Of a stretch of DNA of 64,000 bases, positions 38,348 to 49,740 are shown one piece after another; the first letter of the stretch is position 1, and every line of letters begins with the position of its first letter. The stretch spans positions 25,046-89,045 of the forward strand of contig NZ_BBWK01000001.1 in assembly GCF_001463765.1 (NCBI RefSeq), in the 5' to 3' direction. The notes beneath the pieces were generated by a model. The model worked only from the letters and a program-made list of their open reading frames with translations. It had not been told where the DNA came from and ran no database searches. This DNA comes from Aureimonas sp. AU4 (lineage in GTDB: Bacteria > Pseudomonadota > Alphaproteobacteria > Rhizobiales > Rhizobiaceae). Made by a program: the position numbers and the translations under genes.

Positions 38348-40234
38348 ATGATGAAGCAGATGCGCCGTGGCGCCTCCGGCTGGGTGGCCAAGCTCTTTCT
38401 GGGTGGCCTCGCCGTCAGCTTCGTCGGCTGGGGAATTGCAGATTTCCTACGTCCGCGCGGGGCCGGCCGCGATGTGCTGACGGCCGGATCGACACATGTC
38501 TCGGTCTCCCAATACCAGACCGCCTACCAGCAGGGACTCCAGACGCTGGCGAACCAGATCGGTCGCCGCCCGAGCGCGGAGGAAGCGGAAATCTACGGCG
38601 TCGACCAGCAGACGCTAGCGATCCTCTCGTCGACAGCGGTTCTCAGCGAGGAGGCGCGGCGCTTGGGAATGGGCGTCGGCGACGATGGACTCGTTCGCCT
38701 GATCCAGGAACAGCCTGCCTTCCAGGATCAGGTCGGCAATTTCTCGCGCCAGCAGATGCGCACGGTCCTTGCGAACGCCGGGTACTCGGAGACGAGCTAC
38801 CTCGCCGAATTGCGCAACGAGGCCGAGCGGGGCCAACTCCTCGACAGTGTTTCGACCGGCGCATCGGTTCCGGCTGTGTTCGTTGATGCCCTTGGCGCCT
38901 ATGGCGGCGAGCGGCGAGATGTCTCCTACATGCAGTTGCAACCGCAGGCACCCGAAACGATCCCCGAGCCCAATGCCGATGAGCTCGACGACTACTTCAC
39001 CGAGCATCTCGAAACCTACCGTGCGCCGGAATACAGGACGATTGCCTTCGTCGATCTATCGACCGACGCGATGGCCGATCCGACGTCAGTCAGCGATGCC
39101 GACGTCGCCGCTGACTATGAGAAGGATAAGGCGCGCTTCACGACGCCGGAACGACGCCTCGTGCAGCAGGCCGTGTTTGCTGACCGCGCGGCCGCCGATA
39201 CCGCTTATGCCGACATCGCAGCGGGCCGGACGTTGACCGAGGCCGCGCAGGCGCGCGGAGCGAACGTCACAGACCTCGGGCTGGTGCCGAAGACGGCGCT
39301 TCCCGCCGGCGCGCTGGCCGACGCGGCCTTCGCTGCCGACGTCAACAAGCCGAGTGCGGTCATCGATGGACCGTTCGGTTCGACGATTGTGAGCGTGACG
39401 GAGATTCGTCCCGCCGAAACCCGGCCGCTCGCCGATGTCGCCAACGAGATTCGCACGGAGCTCGCTCGACGAGCTGCGAATGAGCGCCTGACCGCCGCCT
39501 ACGATGCGATCAGCAATTCGCTCGGCAGTGGCGCTCCGCTCGCGGAGGCGGCGAGCCAAGCCGGTCTGACCGTGCGCACGATCGAAGCTATCGACGCGCA
39601 GGGACGCGCCACCGACGGTAGCGATGTCTCCGGCATCCCGGACCAGGCGCAGTTCCTCCGTTCTGCGTTTCAGGCCGAGCCGAACACGACAACGACGCCG
39701 ATCAATTACGGCGGCACGAATTACGTCTTCTACTCGGTTTCCAACGTCACGCCTTCGAGCGATCGCAGCCTCGATGAGGTGCGCGATCGGGTCGTCGCCG
39801 CGTGGCGGACCGACGAGGCGCAGCGTCTCCTCGTCGAGCGTGCGGAGGCCTTGGCTGAACGCGTCCGGAAGGGCGAAACGCTCGCGGCAGTGGCGGCGGC
39901 CGAGGGGCTGACCGTGCAATCGGCTCCGGCGGTGACGCGTACGAGCGGAACTGCCATTCTTGGAGAGGCCGGTACTCGGGCTGCGTTCTCCGGGCCCCAA
40001 GGAACCGTCGCGCAAACTCCGGCACTCGCGTCCGGCGATGCGATCGTCCTCCAAGTCGATGCGGTCGTGCCGGTTGCTGACCCGACGGCTCAGGTTAATG
40101 CGCAAACGCGTGACTCGCTTTCGGCGACGTTGCGCAACGATCTGCAGCAGGGCTACGTCGAGACCCTTCGCCGCCAGATCCCGGTTGAGCTTCATCCTGC
40201 GACGATCGCGCAGGCTCGGTCGAACGTGCGATGA
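38348..40234 (+). CDS. PpiD/SurA-type peptidyl-prolyl isomerase, membrane anchored
   Basis: A 628-residue periplasmic folding factor. A single N-terminal anchor (about residues 14-33, [19 protein letters not shown]) holds it in the inner membrane. A SurA-N-like chaperone region follows (about 45-160), with a parvulin-type region in the middle (about 220-370, low similarity) and a helical C-terminal part. The layout is that of PpiD, which meets proteins leaving the Sec channel. Its stop codon overlaps the trpD start as ATGA, so it is translationally tied to tryptophan synthesis genes, as in many Hyphomicrobiales. Confidence 0.88.
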   Translation: MMKQMRRGASGWVAKLFLGGLAVSFVGWGIADFLRPRGAGRDVLTAGSTHVSVSQYQTAYQQGLQTLANQIGRRPSAEEAEIYGVDQQTLAILSSTAVLSEEARRLGMGVGDDGLVRLIQEQPAFQDQVGNFSRQQMRTVLANAGYSETSYLAELRNEAERGQLLDSVSTGASVPAVFVDALGAYGGERRDVSYMQLQPQAPETIPEPNADELDDYFTEHLETYRAPEYRTIAFVDLSTDAMADPTSVSDADVAADYEKDKARFTTPERRLVQQAVFADRAAADTAYADIAAGRTLTEAAQARGANVTDLGLVPKTALPAGALADAAFAADVNKPSAVIDGPFGSTIVSVTEIRPAETRPLADVANEIRTELARRAANERLTAAYDAISNSLGSGAPLAEAASQAGLTVRTIEAIDAQGRATDGSDVSGIPDQAQFLRSAFQAEPNTTTTPINYGGTNYVFYSVSNVTPSSDRSLDEVRDRVVAAWRTDEAQRLLVERAEALAERVRKGETLAAVAAAEGLTVQSAPAVTRTSGTAILGEAGTRAAFSGPQGTVAQTPALASGDAIVLQVDAVVPVADPTAQVNAQTRDSLSATLRNDLQQGYVETLRRQIPVELHPATIAQARSNVR

Positions 40235-41262
40235 ACCAAGGTCTCAAGCCGCTTCTCTCCAAGGTTGCGGAAGGCAACGCCCTCGACCGCGGCGAGGCGC
40301 GTGCAGCGTTCTCGATCCTGATGTCAGGCGAGGCCACCCCGACGCAGATCGGGGGGCTTCTGATGGCGCTGCGGGTGCGTGGCGAGACCGTGCACGAGAT
40401 CGCGGGCGCGGTCGACGTGATGCGCGCGAACATGATCAAGGTTCACGCTCCCGCGGACGCGATCGACATCGTGGGTACGGGCGGCGACCATGCCGGCACG
40501 CTGAACGTATCGACCTGTGCGGCTTTCGTCGTGGCAGGCTGCGGGGTGACGGTCGCGAAGCACGGCAATCGAGCACTCTCTTCCCGATCGGGTTCCGCAG
40601 ACGTCCTCCAGGCGCTCGGCGTCGAGGTCGATCTGACAGCAGATGCGATTTCACGCGTGATTGCCGAGGCCGGCATCGGCTTCATGTTCGCACCCAATCA
40701 TCATGCGGCGATGCGCTTCGTCGGCCCAAGCCGCGTCGAGCTCGGCACGCGAACGATCTTCAACATGCTCGGCCCATTGGCCAACCCGGCCTCGGTACGC
40801 AGGCTTCTGGTCGGCGTCTACGCCCCCGAATGGGTCCGGCCCGTGGCCGAGGCGCTCCAGGCCCTGGGCGCCGAGAATGCTCTCGTCGCCCATGGAGAAG
40901 GTCTCGACGAGATGACTGTCTGCGGATCGACGCGCTTGGCCCATCTCGATCAAGGGGCGATCACGGAACGGTCGATCACGCCGGAAGATTTGGGGTTGGA
41001 ACGGCATCCTGTCGCTACCATCATCGGCGGCGACGCCACACACAATGCCGCGGCGTTGCGCGCTGTACTCGATGGTGCGCCGGGGGCCTATCGGGACATC
41101 GTTCTTCTGAATGCGGCCGGCGCGCTTCTGGTCGCGGGCCGTGCAAGTGGATTGCCAGAGGGTATGCTCATGGCGAGGGACGCGATCGACGACGGCCGAG
41201 CGCGGTCCGCGCTCGAGCGGCTGATCGACGTCTCGCGCGCTTTGAAGGAGATGCCGCGATGA
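40231..41262 (+). CDS. trpD: Anthranilate phosphoribosyltransferase
   Basis: Second step of tryptophan synthesis: anthranilate plus PRPP gives phosphoribosyl-anthranilate. The 343-residue protein has the PRPP-binding loop [15 protein letters not shown] near residue 80, [17 protein letters not shown], the [14 protein letters not shown] block and the acidic HGEGLDEMT motif. It is not fused to TrpG. The ATG overlaps the ppiD stop and its own stop overlaps trpC as ATGA. Confidence 0.97.
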   Translation: MNQGLKPLLSKVAEGNALDRGEARAAFSILMSGEATPTQIGGLLMALRVRGETVHEIAGAVDVMRANMIKVHAPADAIDIVGTGGDHAGTLNVSTCAAFVVAGCGVTVAKHGNRALSSRSGSADVLQALGVEVDLTADAISRVIAEAGIGFMFAPNHHAAMRFVGPSRVELGTRTIFNMLGPLANPASVRRLLVGVYAPEWVRPVAEALQALGAENALVAHGEGLDEMTVCGSTRLAHLDQGAITERSITPEDLGLERHPVATIIGGDATHNAAALRAVLDGAPGAYRDIVLLNAAGALLVAGRASGLPEGMLMARDAIDDGRARSALERLIDVSRALKEMPR

Positions 41263-42065
41263 CCGACATCCTGGCCCATATCGAGACCTATAAGCGGCGA
41301 GAGATTGCGGCCGCCCGTGCCCGTATCCCGCAGCGCGAGATCGACGAGCGGGCGCGTCAGGCCGGTCCCGTTCGCGGATTCACGCGCGCATTGCGGGCAC
41401 AACACGACGCCGGACGTTTTGGTTTGATCGCCGAGATCAAGAAGGCGAGCCCGTCCAAGGGGCTGATTCGCGCCGACTTCGAGCCAGCGAAACTGGCCGA
41501 GGCCTATGAGCGCGGCGGTGCGGCATGCCTCAGCGTGCTGACGGACGCACCCTCCTTTCAAGGACAGCCGGATTATCTGGCTGAGGCTCGCGACGCCACG
41601 CGGCTTCCCGCGCTGCGCAAGGACTTCCTGTTCGATGTCTATCAGGTGGCGGAGGCTCGCTCCTGGGGTGCGGATGCGATCCTGATCATCATGGCGGCCG
41701 TCGATGATGGACTAGCTCACGAACTCGAAGCCGCAGCCGCGGAATGGGAACTCGACGTGCTCGTCGAGGTGCATGACGAGGCAGAGACCGAACGGGCACT
41801 CCGGCTGCGGTCACCGCTGATCGGCGTCAACAACCGAAATCTGCGAACATTCGAGACTGACCTCAGCGTCAGCGAACGGCTGGCAAGTCTCATTCCCGCC
41901 GATCGTATTCTCGTCGGAGAAAGCGGCGTTGCTACGAACGCGGACTGCCGCCGGCTGGAGCGTTGCGGGATGCGCAGCTTCCTGGTCGGCGAGAGTCTGA
42001 TGCGACACAACGACGTCGAGTGGGCAACACGCATGCTTCTTTGCGGCGAAGGAGCGTTGGCTTGA
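41259..42065 (+). CDS. trpC: Indole-3-glycerol-phosphate synthase
   Basis: Closes the indole ring in tryptophan synthesis. The 268-residue single-domain barrel has [12 protein letters not shown] near residue 58, [23 protein letters not shown], the VEVHDE segment, [13 protein letters not shown] and ESGV, all diagnostic. It is not fused to TrpF. The start ATG 41259 overlaps the trpD stop, and its own stop is inside the moaC TTG start (TTGA). Confidence 0.97.
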   Translation: MTDILAHIETYKRREIAAARARIPQREIDERARQAGPVRGFTRALRAQHDAGRFGLIAEIKKASPSKGLIRADFEPAKLAEAYERGGAACLSVLTDAPSFQGQPDYLAEARDATRLPALRKDFLFDVYQVAEARSWGADAILIIMAAVDDGLAHELEAAAAEWELDVLVEVHDEAETERALRLRSPLIGVNNRNLRTFETDLSVSERLASLIPADRILVGESGVATNADCRRLERCGMRSFLVGESLMRHNDVEWATRMLLCGEGALA

Positions 42066-42541
42066 CCGAAATGCGACTAACCCATCTCGACGCGACCGGA
42101 GCGGCCACAATGGTCGACGTTGGCGAGAAGAGCGAGACCGCGCGTTCCGCACGAGCCGAGGCCCTTGTCGTCATGCAGGCCAAGACACTTGATCTGATCC
42201 GCGACGGCAATCTCAAGAAGGGTGACGTTTTGGCCGTCGCGCGCGTTGCCGGCATCATGGCTGCAAAGCGCACGTCCGACCTTATCCCTCTTTGCCATCC
42301 GCTCATGCTCGAGAAGGTCGCGGTCGATTTCGAATTCGAGCCTGCGCTGCCGGGGATCCGCATCCACTCGGAGGTCCGCCTTTCCGGTAAGACTGGAGTC
42401 GAGATGGAGGCGCTGACGGCAGCCATCATCGCGGCGCTGACGATCTATGACATGGCGAAGGCTGTCGATCGGACCATGACGGTCACGGCGGTCCGTGTGG
42501 TCGAGAAAAGCGGCGGCCGGTCAGGCGACTGGACGGTCTGA
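42062..42541 (+). CDS. moaC: Cyclic pyranopterin monophosphate synthase
   Basis: Completes the first stage of molybdenum cofactor synthesis, making cPMP from the MoaA product. The 159-residue protein has the [16 protein letters not shown] start, [20 protein letters not shown], the active-site LIPLCHPL and the C-terminal GVEMEALTA...YDMAKAVD block. I choose TTG 42062 because AAGGAG (42049-42054) lies exactly 7 nt upstream and TTGA overlaps the trpC stop; ATG 42071 would leave the site 16 nt away. moeA follows with a one-base overlap. Confidence 0.95.
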   Translation: MTEMRLTHLDATGAATMVDVGEKSETARSARAEALVVMQAKTLDLIRDGNLKKGDVLAVARVAGIMAAKRTSDLIPLCHPLMLEKVAVDFEFEPALPGIRIHSEVRLSGKTGVEMEALTAAIIAALTIYDMAKAVDRTMTVTAVRVVEKSGGRSGDWTV

Positions 42542-43737
42542 TGCTGTCCGTCGACGAGGCGATCGCGGCCGTTCTGTCGGACGTTGAGCCGCTTCGCGAA
42601 TTCGAAACTGTCGAGTTGCGGAGTCTGGCGGGGCGCATGACGGCGACCGACATCATCGCCCAGCGCACGCAACCGGACTTCGCCTCCTCGGCCATGGATG
42701 GATACGCCGTACGCGCGGCCGATGTCACTCCAACGCGCGCGCTGCGGCTCGTTGGAGAATCTGCCGCCGGATGCCGGTTTCACGGAAAGCTATGTGGCGG
42801 CGAATGCGTTCGCATCTTCACCGGAGCACCCATACCGGATGGTGCCGACGCGGTTGTCATTCAGGAGGATGTTGACCGCAGCGGCGACGCTGTGCGGTCC
42901 TTGATTCATACAATGCCCGGACGACATGTGCGCCCGCGCGGTAACGACTTTCATTTGGGAGACGTGCTTGTGCCGGCGGGCACGCGACTTGGCGCGGCCT
43001 CGATCGCACTGGTCGCGAGCGGGGGTCATCCGATGGTCAACGTGCGCCGCCGCCCTCGAGTCGGCATCCTTTCGACGGGCGATGAACTCGTGCTTCCAGG
43101 TAGGCCGGTCGGCCCCGATCAGATCGTCGCGTCCAACATCTATGGCATCGCTGTTCTCGCCGAGCAGGCCGGCGCGCAGGTGTTCGACCTCGGCCTTGTT
43201 GGCGATCGAATGGATGATTTGACGCGAGCGCTGGACGACGCGCTGGCGACACGGCTCGACATCCTCGTCACCATCGGCGGTGCGTCCGTTGGCGACCGGG
43301 ATCTGATTGCTCCGGCCCTGCGGGACCGAGGCGTTTCGCTGGATTTCATGAAAGTCGCGATGCGACCCGGCAAGCCGCTGATGGCTGGTCATACAGGCGA
43401 GACACGTGTGCTCGGTCTGCCTGGAAATCCCGCGTCCTCCCTTGTAACGGCGACGCTGTTTCTCGCACCTCTGATCCGCGCGATGCATGGCGAAGCCCGA
43501 GGGTTACAGCGGCAAACCGGTCGCCTTTCCCAGGATCTGCCGGCAAACGATCACCGAACAGAGTTCATGCGAGCCCGCTTGCATGCTTCGAAGGACGGAT
43601 GGATCGTCACGCCCCTGCCCCGCCAAGATTCCTCGCTTCTTTCCATCTTCGCCCAGGCTGATGCTCTTCTCGTCCGACCTTCGAATGCGGAAGCGGCGAT
43701 CGCCGGCGATGTCTGCGAGTTTCTCCCGCTCGCCTGA
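42541..43737 (+). CDS. moeA: Molybdopterin molybdenumtransferase
   Basis: Inserts molybdate into adenylylated molybdopterin. The 398-residue protein has the N-terminal RMTATDI... [13 protein letters not shown] block, EDVDRSGD in the domain-II lid, the MogA-like nucleotide fold ([30 protein letters not shown]) and a C-terminal [11 protein letters not shown] segment. It follows moaC with stop and start sharing one A (TGATG). lexA begins 67 bp later and has its own SOS box in that gap. Confidence 0.96.
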   Translation: MLSVDEAIAAVLSDVEPLREFETVELRSLAGRMTATDIIAQRTQPDFASSAMDGYAVRAADVTPTRALRLVGESAAGCRFHGKLCGGECVRIFTGAPIPDGADAVVIQEDVDRSGDAVRSLIHTMPGRHVRPRGNDFHLGDVLVPAGTRLGAASIALVASGGHPMVNVRRRPRVGILSTGDELVLPGRPVGPDQIVASNIYGIAVLAEQAGAQVFDLGLVGDRMDDLTRALDDALATRLDILVTIGGASVGDRDLIAPALRDRGVSLDFMKVAMRPGKPLMAGHTGETRVLGLPGNPASSLVTATLFLAPLIRAMHGEARGLQRQTGRLSQDLPANDHRTEFMRARLHASKDGWIVTPLPRQDSSLLSIFAQADALLVRPSNAEAAIAGDVCEFLPLA

Positions 43738-43746
43738 CGTCTTGCG

Positions 43747-43761
43747 GAACACATGCGGAAC
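43747..43761. promoter_or_regulatory. LexA (SOS) box before lexA
   Basis: GAAC-ACATGCG-GAAC at 43747-43761 is the reverse form of the alphaproteobacterial LexA box GTTC-N7-GTTC. A weaker relative, GTTC-AGGGTTT-GTTT, follows at 43773-43787. The perfect box lies 43 bp upstream of the lexA ATG, which supports autoregulation. Confidence 0.85.
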
Positions 43762-43804
43762 AGATACCGTTTGTTCAGGGTTTGTTTTGTTCGGGAATCA
43801 CGAG

Positions 43805-44512
43805 ATGCTCACGCGAAAGCAGCATGAACTGCTGGTCTTCATCCAGGAGCGTCTTCAGGCCGTTGGTGTGCCGCCTTCCTTCGATGAAATGAAGGATGCG
43901 CTCGACCTCAAGTCGAAATCGGGCATACACCGCCTTATCACCGCTCTTGAGGAGCGGGGTTTCATCCGGCGTTTACCGAACCGCGCCCGCGCGCTTGAAG
44001 TGATCAAGTCACCGGACTCTGGTCTGAGCCCCAAGCCCGCGCAAGTCGTCGATCTGACGTCCGCCCGCAAGTCTCGGCAGGATGCCTTGGAGATGTCGGA
44101 GCGTCGGAGCGTCGTTGCCGAGAACGAGTCGATGTCGATCCCCGTCATGGGTCGTATCGCCGCTGGCGTTCCAATTTCCGCCATTCAGCAGAACACGCAT
44201 TCCATCGCGCTGCCGGCAGACATGGTTGGGCTCGGTGAGCATTACGCGCTGGAGGTGAAAGGCGATTCGATGATCGAAGCCGGCATCCTGGACGGTGACA
44301 CGGTTCTCATTCAGCGCACCGACAGCGCTTCGGCTGGAGAAATCGTGGTGGCGCTCGTTGACGACGAAGAGGCGACACTGAAGCGTTTCCGGCGGAAGGG
44401 GAACATGATCGCGTTGGAGGCTGCAAACCCGGCCTACGAGACTCGGGAGCTTGGCGCGAGCCGGGTCAAGGTGCAGGGCCGGCTGGTTGGGCTGATCCGA
44501 CGCTATCACTAG
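43805..44512 (+). CDS. lexA: SOS repressor LexA
   Basis: Represses DNA-damage genes and cleaves itself when RecA is activated. The 235-residue protein has a winged helix DNA-binding domain ([12 protein letters not shown]... [16 protein letters not shown], residues 1-65), the cleavage site A120-G121, the catalytic Ser155 in VKGDSM and Lys193 in EEATLKRF. The linker of about 40 residues is longer than in E. coli, as usual in alphaproteobacteria. ATG 43805 is the start, preceded by a canonical LexA box. The 3' end overlaps comEC by 47 bp, tail to tail. Confidence 0.98.
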   Translation: MLTRKQHELLVFIQERLQAVGVPPSFDEMKDALDLKSKSGIHRLITALEERGFIRRLPNRARALEVIKSPDSGLSPKPAQVVDLTSARKSRQDALEMSERRSVVAENESMSIPVMGRIAAGVPISAIQQNTHSIALPADMVGLGEHYALEVKGDSMIEAGILDGDTVLIQRTDSASAGEIVVALVDDEEATLKRFRRKGNMIALEAANPAYETRELGASRVKVQGRLVGLIRRYH

Positions 44513-46694
44513 ACTGCACGGGTTCAGCGTTCGGCTTCGTGTCTCGGCGCCAGAACTCGGGCCAAGGCGCTTTCCGGTGGACGTTCCATGGTTGCCTCTC
44601 GGCGTCGACCGACGGCTGGACGACGACTTGGTCACCCAAGCGGTAGATACCCAAACTGCCGGAGGGACGCGGTGTTCGCAGCGTCGCCAGTATGGCACCA
44701 TTAGGGCAGGTCGACTGTCGAATGGCGCGGGCGACGATTGCGACATCCGCATCCGTGCATACAGCGGGCCATCGGCGCCAGTCATCCGTCCAACTGATGC
44801 GAACTCCCGAACTCGACCGTGCGCGGCAGACCCCGTCCGAGCAGATGAAAGCCTTTTCGGTATCGGCGACGCGCGAATAGACCCGAAGCCACTGCTCGGT
44901 CACGAAGCGGTTCGGACGATCCGATAACGAGGTGAGGCGACCATCCATGCTCAGAAGGGCCAACTGCCGGCCGTCTTCGAAGAGAACAGCCTGAGGCTCT
45001 GGACCGGGTTGCAGCAGAAGAAGGCCGCCGACGGTCAGCGGCAGGCATAGCCAGCGTAAGCGCGACGCCATGAACGACAGCGTCAGAACGGCGAGGGTGA
45101 AACACACGAGGCTTGTTCCGCTGATGCGCCCCGTGGGCTGATCAGGTAGCCACGAAGCCAGATGGCGGGCGACGGCGAAGGAGAGTTCCAGCCCCTGTCC
45201 CATGGCCAGGAGCGGCAATCGTTCGAGCCCGAGGGGCATCAGCAGTGCCGCGATGAGCGCAAGCGGCATCACCCAAAAGCTGAAGATCGGCGTTGCGACG
45301 ACGTTAGCGATCAGCCCGAAGGGCGCGATGCGTTGAAATTGGTAGACGCCGTAAGGCGCCGTCGCCATGCCGGCGATCAGGGACGACAATGCCGCAGCCG
45401 TCAGCGCAAGAAGCACGGAGCGAGCAAACGACCGCTCCGCGGCGCCCCGTGCACGGTCCCGCTCCGAACGCCATCGGGTATAGGCGCCGAAAGCGCCGAC
45501 AAGCGCCGCTGTTGCCGCAAAAGACATCTGGAACGTCGGCGTCAGAACGACATGCGGCGATCTCGCCATCACGATGAGCGCCGCTAGCGCGACGTTGCGC
45601 AGTGTAAGCGAGGGACGATCGATGAGCACGGCGCCGAGCATCAACAGGATCATGATGAACGAGCGTTCCGTCGCTGCGTTGTCGCCGCTGAGGAGCATGT
45701 AGAATGTCGTCGCAGCCAGAGCGGACAGAGCCGCGATCTTGCGGATAGGCCAGCGAAGGGCGATGCGAGGAAAACAGGCGAGAAGGCTGCGCACGGCCAC
45801 CATGCAGAAACCTGCGACAAGCGCCATGTGGAAGCCCGATATCGACAGGATATGAGCAAGGCTCGTCGCTCGCAGATCGTTTTCGATGTCCTGCGGGACG
45901 CCCGCTCGCTCTCCCGTGATCAACGCCGAAGCGACGGCGCCGGCCGGCCCGGTCAGGACTCCCCGTATGCGTTCGCCCATTGCGAGGCGCAGGGTCGCAA
46001 TACGGTCCTCGAAATCGAGGTCACCGGCGTTGGTTTCCTCCGGAGAACCCAAGGCGAAGCCATAGGCACCCAGCCCGTCGAAGAAGGGGGCGAAGCTGAA
46101 ATCGTGGCCGCCAGGGTGAGCCGGCCCAGCCGGCGGTCGCAGCCGGACGAGGCCGCGGTAGAGAGAACCGATCGGCAATGGCCGATGCCTACTCGACACC
46201 AGAATGCGCACACGTTCCGGGGGTCGGGATAGGGTTGGCCGTTCCGTCGATAGGACGTCCAGCACGTATCTCTGGCGACCGCGCTCATCGACCTCGCGGC
46301 TACGGACTCGCCCAACGAGGCGTGTCGTTGTCTCACCGGAAAGGATCGTCGTCCCGGTATTCCAGACTTCGATTCTCGCGGCGGCCTGCCCTAGAAGAAA
46401 CCCAGCGGCAACGACGGCGAGAACCGAGGTGGACCCTCGACGTCGATTGACGGCCTGAAAGCTCACAAGGACTGCAAGTGCTATCGCGATGAGCGGCACT
46501 GGGAAGGTTGCGGCTCCCGAATAGGTGGAGGCAATGCCGAACCCCATCGCAATGGGCCAGAGCGCGAAGCCAGAGCGCGAGGCACGTTCACGTTCGACGT
46601 ATCGGTCGACGGTCGAAGCGAGCCGGCTCCAGCCGCTGCGCCATGCACGACGTCTCCCGTTCGACGCTTCCGATCCGATCTCAGTTGCCGACAC
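44466..46694 (-). CDS. comEC: ComEC/Rec2-type DNA-uptake membrane protein
   Basis: A 742-residue polytopic inner-membrane protein thought to pass single-stranded DNA during transformation. The order is an N-terminal DUF4131-like region with two or three spans and a soluble OB-like part (about 60-235), then the Competence domain with many membrane spans (about 250-560; [34 protein letters not shown] is its signature region). The C-terminal 180 residues lack the HxHxDH metal site of full-length ComEC, so the nuclease-like domain is reduced. Other com genes are not seen nearby. It diverges from gltX. Confidence 0.9.
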   Translation of the reverse strand: MSATEIGSEASNGRRRAWRSGWSRLASTVDRYVERERASRSGFALWPIAMGFGIASTYSGAATFPVPLIAIALAVLVSFQAVNRRRGSTSVLAVVAAGFLLGQAAARIEVWNTGTTILSGETTTRLVGRVRSREVDERGRQRYVLDVLSTERPTLSRPPERVRILVSSRHRPLPIGSLYRGLVRLRPPAGPAHPGGHDFSFAPFFDGLGAYGFALGSPEETNAGDLDFEDRIATLRLAMGERIRGVLTGPAGAVASALITGERAGVPQDIENDLRATSLAHILSISGFHMALVAGFCMVAVRSLLACFPRIALRWPIRKIAALSALAATTFYMLLSGDNAATERSFIMILLMLGAVLIDRPSLTLRNVALAALIVMARSPHVVLTPTFQMSFAATAALVGAFGAYTRWRSERDRARGAAERSFARSVLLALTAAALSSLIAGMATAPYGVYQFQRIAPFGLIANVVATPIFSFWVMPLALIAALLMPLGLERLPLLAMGQGLELSFAVARHLASWLPDQPTGRISGTSLVCFTLAVLTLSFMASRLRWLCLPLTVGGLLLLQPGPEPQAVLFEDGRQLALLSMDGRLTSLSDRPNRFVTEQWLRVYSRVADTEKAFICSDGVCRARSSSGVRISWTDDWRRWPAVCTDADVAIVARAIRQSTCPNGAILATLRTPRPSGSLGIYRLGDQVVVQPSVDAERQPWNVHRKAPWPEFWRRDTKPNAEPVQSSDSVGSAQPAGPAP

Positions 46695-46828
46695 GCCTTG
46701 CTCCGCTTGCCCCCAAGCCCTCCTATGCTACACACCCGCACATCGTACGGGTCGCCTCCCCGCGGCCGAGAATGAAGTCATCCACCGACAAAACCGTCGA
46801 TGGTGGCCTGCTGCACAACCGAGGCCCT

Positions 46829-48250
46829 ATGGTTGCACCTGTCGTCACGCGCTTCGCGCCATCCCCCACCGGCTATCTGCACATCGGCGGAGCGCGAACC
46901 GCGCTATTCAATTGGCTTTATGCCCGCCACACTGGCGGGCGCATGCTGCTGCGCATCGAGGATACCGACCGCGAACGCTCGACCGAGGCGGCCGTCGACG
47001 CCATCATCGAAGGGTTGCAGTGGCTTGGGCTCGAGGCGGACGAACCGCCTATCTCGCAGTTCGAGCGTGCCGCACGTCACCGCGAGGTCGCGGAAGAGAT
47101 GTTGCGTTCAGGGAAAGCGTATCTCTGCTTCGCGACGCCCGAGGAGCTTACGGAGATGCGGGAACGCGCGATCGCGGAGAAGCGTCCCCCACGGTATGAC
47201 GGCCGCTGGCGCGACCGCGATCCGTCCGAGGCGCCAGCCGGCGTGAAGCCGGTTATCCGTATCCGTAGTCCGCTCGAGGGCGAGACGCTCGTGCGCGATG
47301 CAGTCCAGGGTGACGTGCGCTTTCCCAACAAGGATCTCGACGACTTCGTCCTGCTCCGCTCGGACGGTACACCTACCTATATGCATGCCGTCGTCGTGGA
47401 CGATCACGACATGGGCGTCACGCACATCATTCGCGGCGACGATCACCTGACCAATGCCGGTCGTCAGACGCTCATCTACCAGGCGATGGGTTGGGCCGTG
47501 CCGGTTATGGCCCACATTCCGCTCATCCACGGGGCAGACGGCGCAAAGCTTTCGAAGCGGCATGGGGCGCTAGGCGTCGAGGCGTACCGGGCGCTCGGCT
47601 ACCTTCCGATTGCATTGCGCAACTATCTCGTCCGCCTCGGCTGGAGCCATGGCGACGACGAAATCATGACGACCGACGAGATGATCTCCTGGTTCGAGAT
47701 TGCGGACATCAACAAGGGTGCCGCCCGGTTCGATTTCGCGAAGCTCGATGCGATCAACGGCCATTGGATTCGCGCCACGCCTGATGCGGACCTCGTGGAC
47801 ATGCTTCTGCGCGACCGCGACCTGTTCGCCAACGGCTCCGTTCTCCGTGCTACCGATGATGATACCACGCGTCGTTTGCTGACAGCGGCCATGCCCGGCC
47901 TCAAGGAGCGAGCCAAGACACTCGTCGAACTCATCGATGGCGCCTCCTTCCTGTTCGCGCAGAGACCCATTGTGCTGGATGAGAAGGCTCGGACGATTCT
48001 GTCCCCTGACGGTCGAGCCATTCTCGCTGACGTAATGCCCCGCCTGGAAGCAAACACAGCGTTCAATGCGGACGATCTGCAGATTTTGGTGACAGCCTAT
48101 GCCGAGGAGAAGGGTCTCAAGCTTGGCAAGGTCGCGCAGCCGCTCCGCGCGGCGTTAACGGGGCGTTCGACCTCGCCGGGCGTGTTCGACGTGCTGGCGG
48201 TGTTGGGACGCGAAGAGGCTCTGGCCCGTTTGAATGATCAGTTGCGCTGA
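46829..48250 (+). CDS. gltX: Glutamate-tRNA ligase
   Basis: Charges tRNA-Glu and, in organisms lacking GlnRS, also tRNA-Gln. With ATG 46829 the protein has 473 residues and begins with the expected [21 protein letters not shown] block carrying the HIGH motif. The KMSKS loop is KLSKRHG near residue 243. ATG 46772 would add an unconserved 19-residue tail and has a poorer ribosome site. The C-terminal helical anticodon-binding domain is complete. Residues decisive for discriminating versus non-discriminating activity cannot be judged by eye. Confidence 0.96.
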   Translation: MVAPVVTRFAPSPTGYLHIGGARTALFNWLYARHTGGRMLLRIEDTDRERSTEAAVDAIIEGLQWLGLEADEPPISQFERAARHREVAEEMLRSGKAYLCFATPEELTEMRERAIAEKRPPRYDGRWRDRDPSEAPAGVKPVIRIRSPLEGETLVRDAVQGDVRFPNKDLDDFVLLRSDGTPTYMHAVVVDDHDMGVTHIIRGDDHLTNAGRQTLIYQAMGWAVPVMAHIPLIHGADGAKLSKRHGALGVEAYRALGYLPIALRNYLVRLGWSHGDDEIMTTDEMISWFEIADINKGAARFDFAKLDAINGHWIRATPDADLVDMLLRDRDLFANGSVLRATDDDTTRRLLTAAMPGLKERAKTLVELIDGASFLFAQRPIVLDEKARTILSPDGRAILADVMPRLEANTAFNADDLQILVTAYAEEKGLKLGKVAQPLRAALTGRSTSPGVFDVLAVLGREEALARLNDQLR

Positions 48251-48341
48251 TAGCCCCATTGCTTGGGCATTGCGGTGCAGCATCTTCCGTGATCAAAACT
48301 TGCTCGGCGTCCGCCTGCTTCGTGGGCAGGAGCTGGGCACT

Positions 48342-48366
48342 CTGACTCCCGCCTCCCGGCGGTCAG
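48342..48366 (+). promoter_or_regulatory. Stem-loop in the gltA leader
   Basis: CCGCC (48349-48353) pairs with GGCGG (48358-48362) around TCCC, and outside it CTGA (48342-48345) with TCAG (48363-48366). It lies about 30 bp before the gltA ATG. No T-run follows, so a role in mRNA stability or translation is more likely than termination, but this is inference. Confidence 0.35.
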
Positions 48367-48396
48367 GTCCACGCATATATCCGGAAAGGGACATCG

Positions 48397-49686
48397 ATGA
48401 CGGAATCTGCGAAGTTCGTCCTTGGCGACAAGAACGCGGAGCTGCAGCTCCGGCACGGCACGATCGGTCCCGATGTCGTGGATATCGCGGCGCTCTACAA
48501 AAACACCGGTCTGTTCACCTACGATCCGGGATTCACGTCGACGGCATCCTGCGAGTCCAAGATCACCTACATCGACGGCGACGAGGGCGTGCTGCTCCAT
48601 CGCGGCTACTCGATCGACCAGCTGGCCGAGCGCGGCGACTTCCTGGAGACCTGTTATCTCCTGCTCTACGGTGAGCTGCCAACGGCCTCCGAAAAGGAGG
48701 ACTTCGTCTATCGCGTGACCCGGCATACGATGGTCCACGAGCAGATGTCGCGCTTCTATACGGGGTTCCGCCGCGACGCCCATCCGATGGCGGTCATGGT
48801 CGGATCGGTCGGCGCGCTGTCCGCCTTCTATCATGACTCGACGGATATCACCGATCCGCACCAGCGGATGGTGGCGTCGATCCGCATGATCGCCAAGACC
48901 CCGACCCTGGCCGCGATGGCCTACAAGTACCACGTCGGCCAGCCGTTCGTTTATCCGCGAAACGACCTGACTTACGCGGAAAACTTCCTGCATATGTGCT
49001 TCGCGGTTCCGTGCGAGCCTTATCACATCAACCCGACGCTCGCGAAGGCGATGGACCGGATCTTCATCCTCCATGCCGACCACGAGCAGAACGCTTCGAC
49101 CTCTACCGTGCGTCTTGCGGGATCGTCGGGCGCCAATCCCTTCGCTTGCATCGCCGCCGGCATCGCCTGCCTTTGGGGCCCAGCCCATGGGGGTGCCAAC
49201 GAGGCCGCTCTCAACATGCTCGGGGAAATCGGCACGAAGGACCGCATCCCTGAGTTCATTGCTCGGGCGAAAGACAAGAACGATCCCTTCCGCCTCATGG
49301 GTTTCGGTCATCGAGTCTACAAGAACTACGACCCGCGCGCCAAGATCATGCAGCAAACCTGTCACGAGGTGCTCGACGAACTCGGCATCAAGGACGATCC
49401 GCTGCTCGAAGTCGCGATGGAACTGGAGCATATTGCCCTCCACGACGACTACTTCATCGAGAAGAAGCTTTATCCGAACGTGGACTTCTATTCGGGAATT
49501 ACACTCAAGGCGCTCGGGTTCCCGACCGAGATGTTCACGGTGCTCTTCGCCGTCGCACGTACGGTCGGCTGGATCGCTCAGTGGAACGAGATGATCGAGG
49601 ACCCCCAGCAGCGCATCGGCCGTCCCCGCCAGCTTTATACGGGTGCTCCGCGCCGTGACTATCTTGCGATCGACCAACGCGCCTGA
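48397..49686 (+). CDS. gltA: Citrate synthase (type II)
   Basis: Condenses acetyl-CoA, supplied by the PDH complex encoded in this window, with oxaloacetate. The 429-residue protein has the N-terminal small beta domain of the type II, NADH-sensitive hexameric form, then [18 protein letters not shown] with an active-site His, [10 protein letters not shown] with the second, and [13 protein letters not shown]. The catalytic Asp is in PNVDFYSG near residue 365. It has its own leader of about 145 bp after gltX and ends at a perfect terminator shared with lpxB. Confidence 0.97.
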   Translation: MTESAKFVLGDKNAELQLRHGTIGPDVVDIAALYKNTGLFTYDPGFTSTASCESKITYIDGDEGVLLHRGYSIDQLAERGDFLETCYLLLYGELPTASEKEDFVYRVTRHTMVHEQMSRFYTGFRRDAHPMAVMVGSVGALSAFYHDSTDITDPHQRMVASIRMIAKTPTLAAMAYKYHVGQPFVYPRNDLTYAENFLHMCFAVPCEPYHINPTLAKAMDRIFILHADHEQNASTSTVRLAGSSGANPFACIAAGIACLWGPAHGGANEAALNMLGEIGTKDRIPEFIARAKDKNDPFRLMGFGHRVYKNYDPRAKIMQQTCHEVLDELGIKDDPLLEVAMELEHIALHDDYFIEKKLYPNVDFYSGITLKALGFPTEMFTVLFAVARTVGWIAQWNEMIEDPQQRIGRPRQLYTGAPRRDYLAIDQRA

Positions 49687-49710
49687 TGGGCGATGGGATA
49701 CGCGAATGAA

Positions 49711-49740
49711 CATAAGGGGCGCCTTGCGGCGCCCCTTATG
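49711..49740. terminator. Bidirectional terminator between gltA and lpxB
   Basis: CATAAGGGGCGCC (49711-49723) and GGCGCCCCTTATG (49728-49740) form a perfect 13-bp stem with loop TTGC. It lies 25 bp after the gltA stop, and the lpxB stop codon (49736-49738) falls inside its right arm. The T-tracts on either side are short (CGTTT on the plus strand, TTCATT on the minus), so both convergent genes may use it. The GGGGCGCC core is the same as in the eno and secG terminators. Confidence 0.8.

Noticed and set aside
39960..41258. Long plus-strand frame running from inside ppiD through trpD into trpC
   Set aside because: Only its last 269 codons (trpC) are real. The upstream part is an out-of-frame reading of ppiD and trpD, rich in Arg and Ser.
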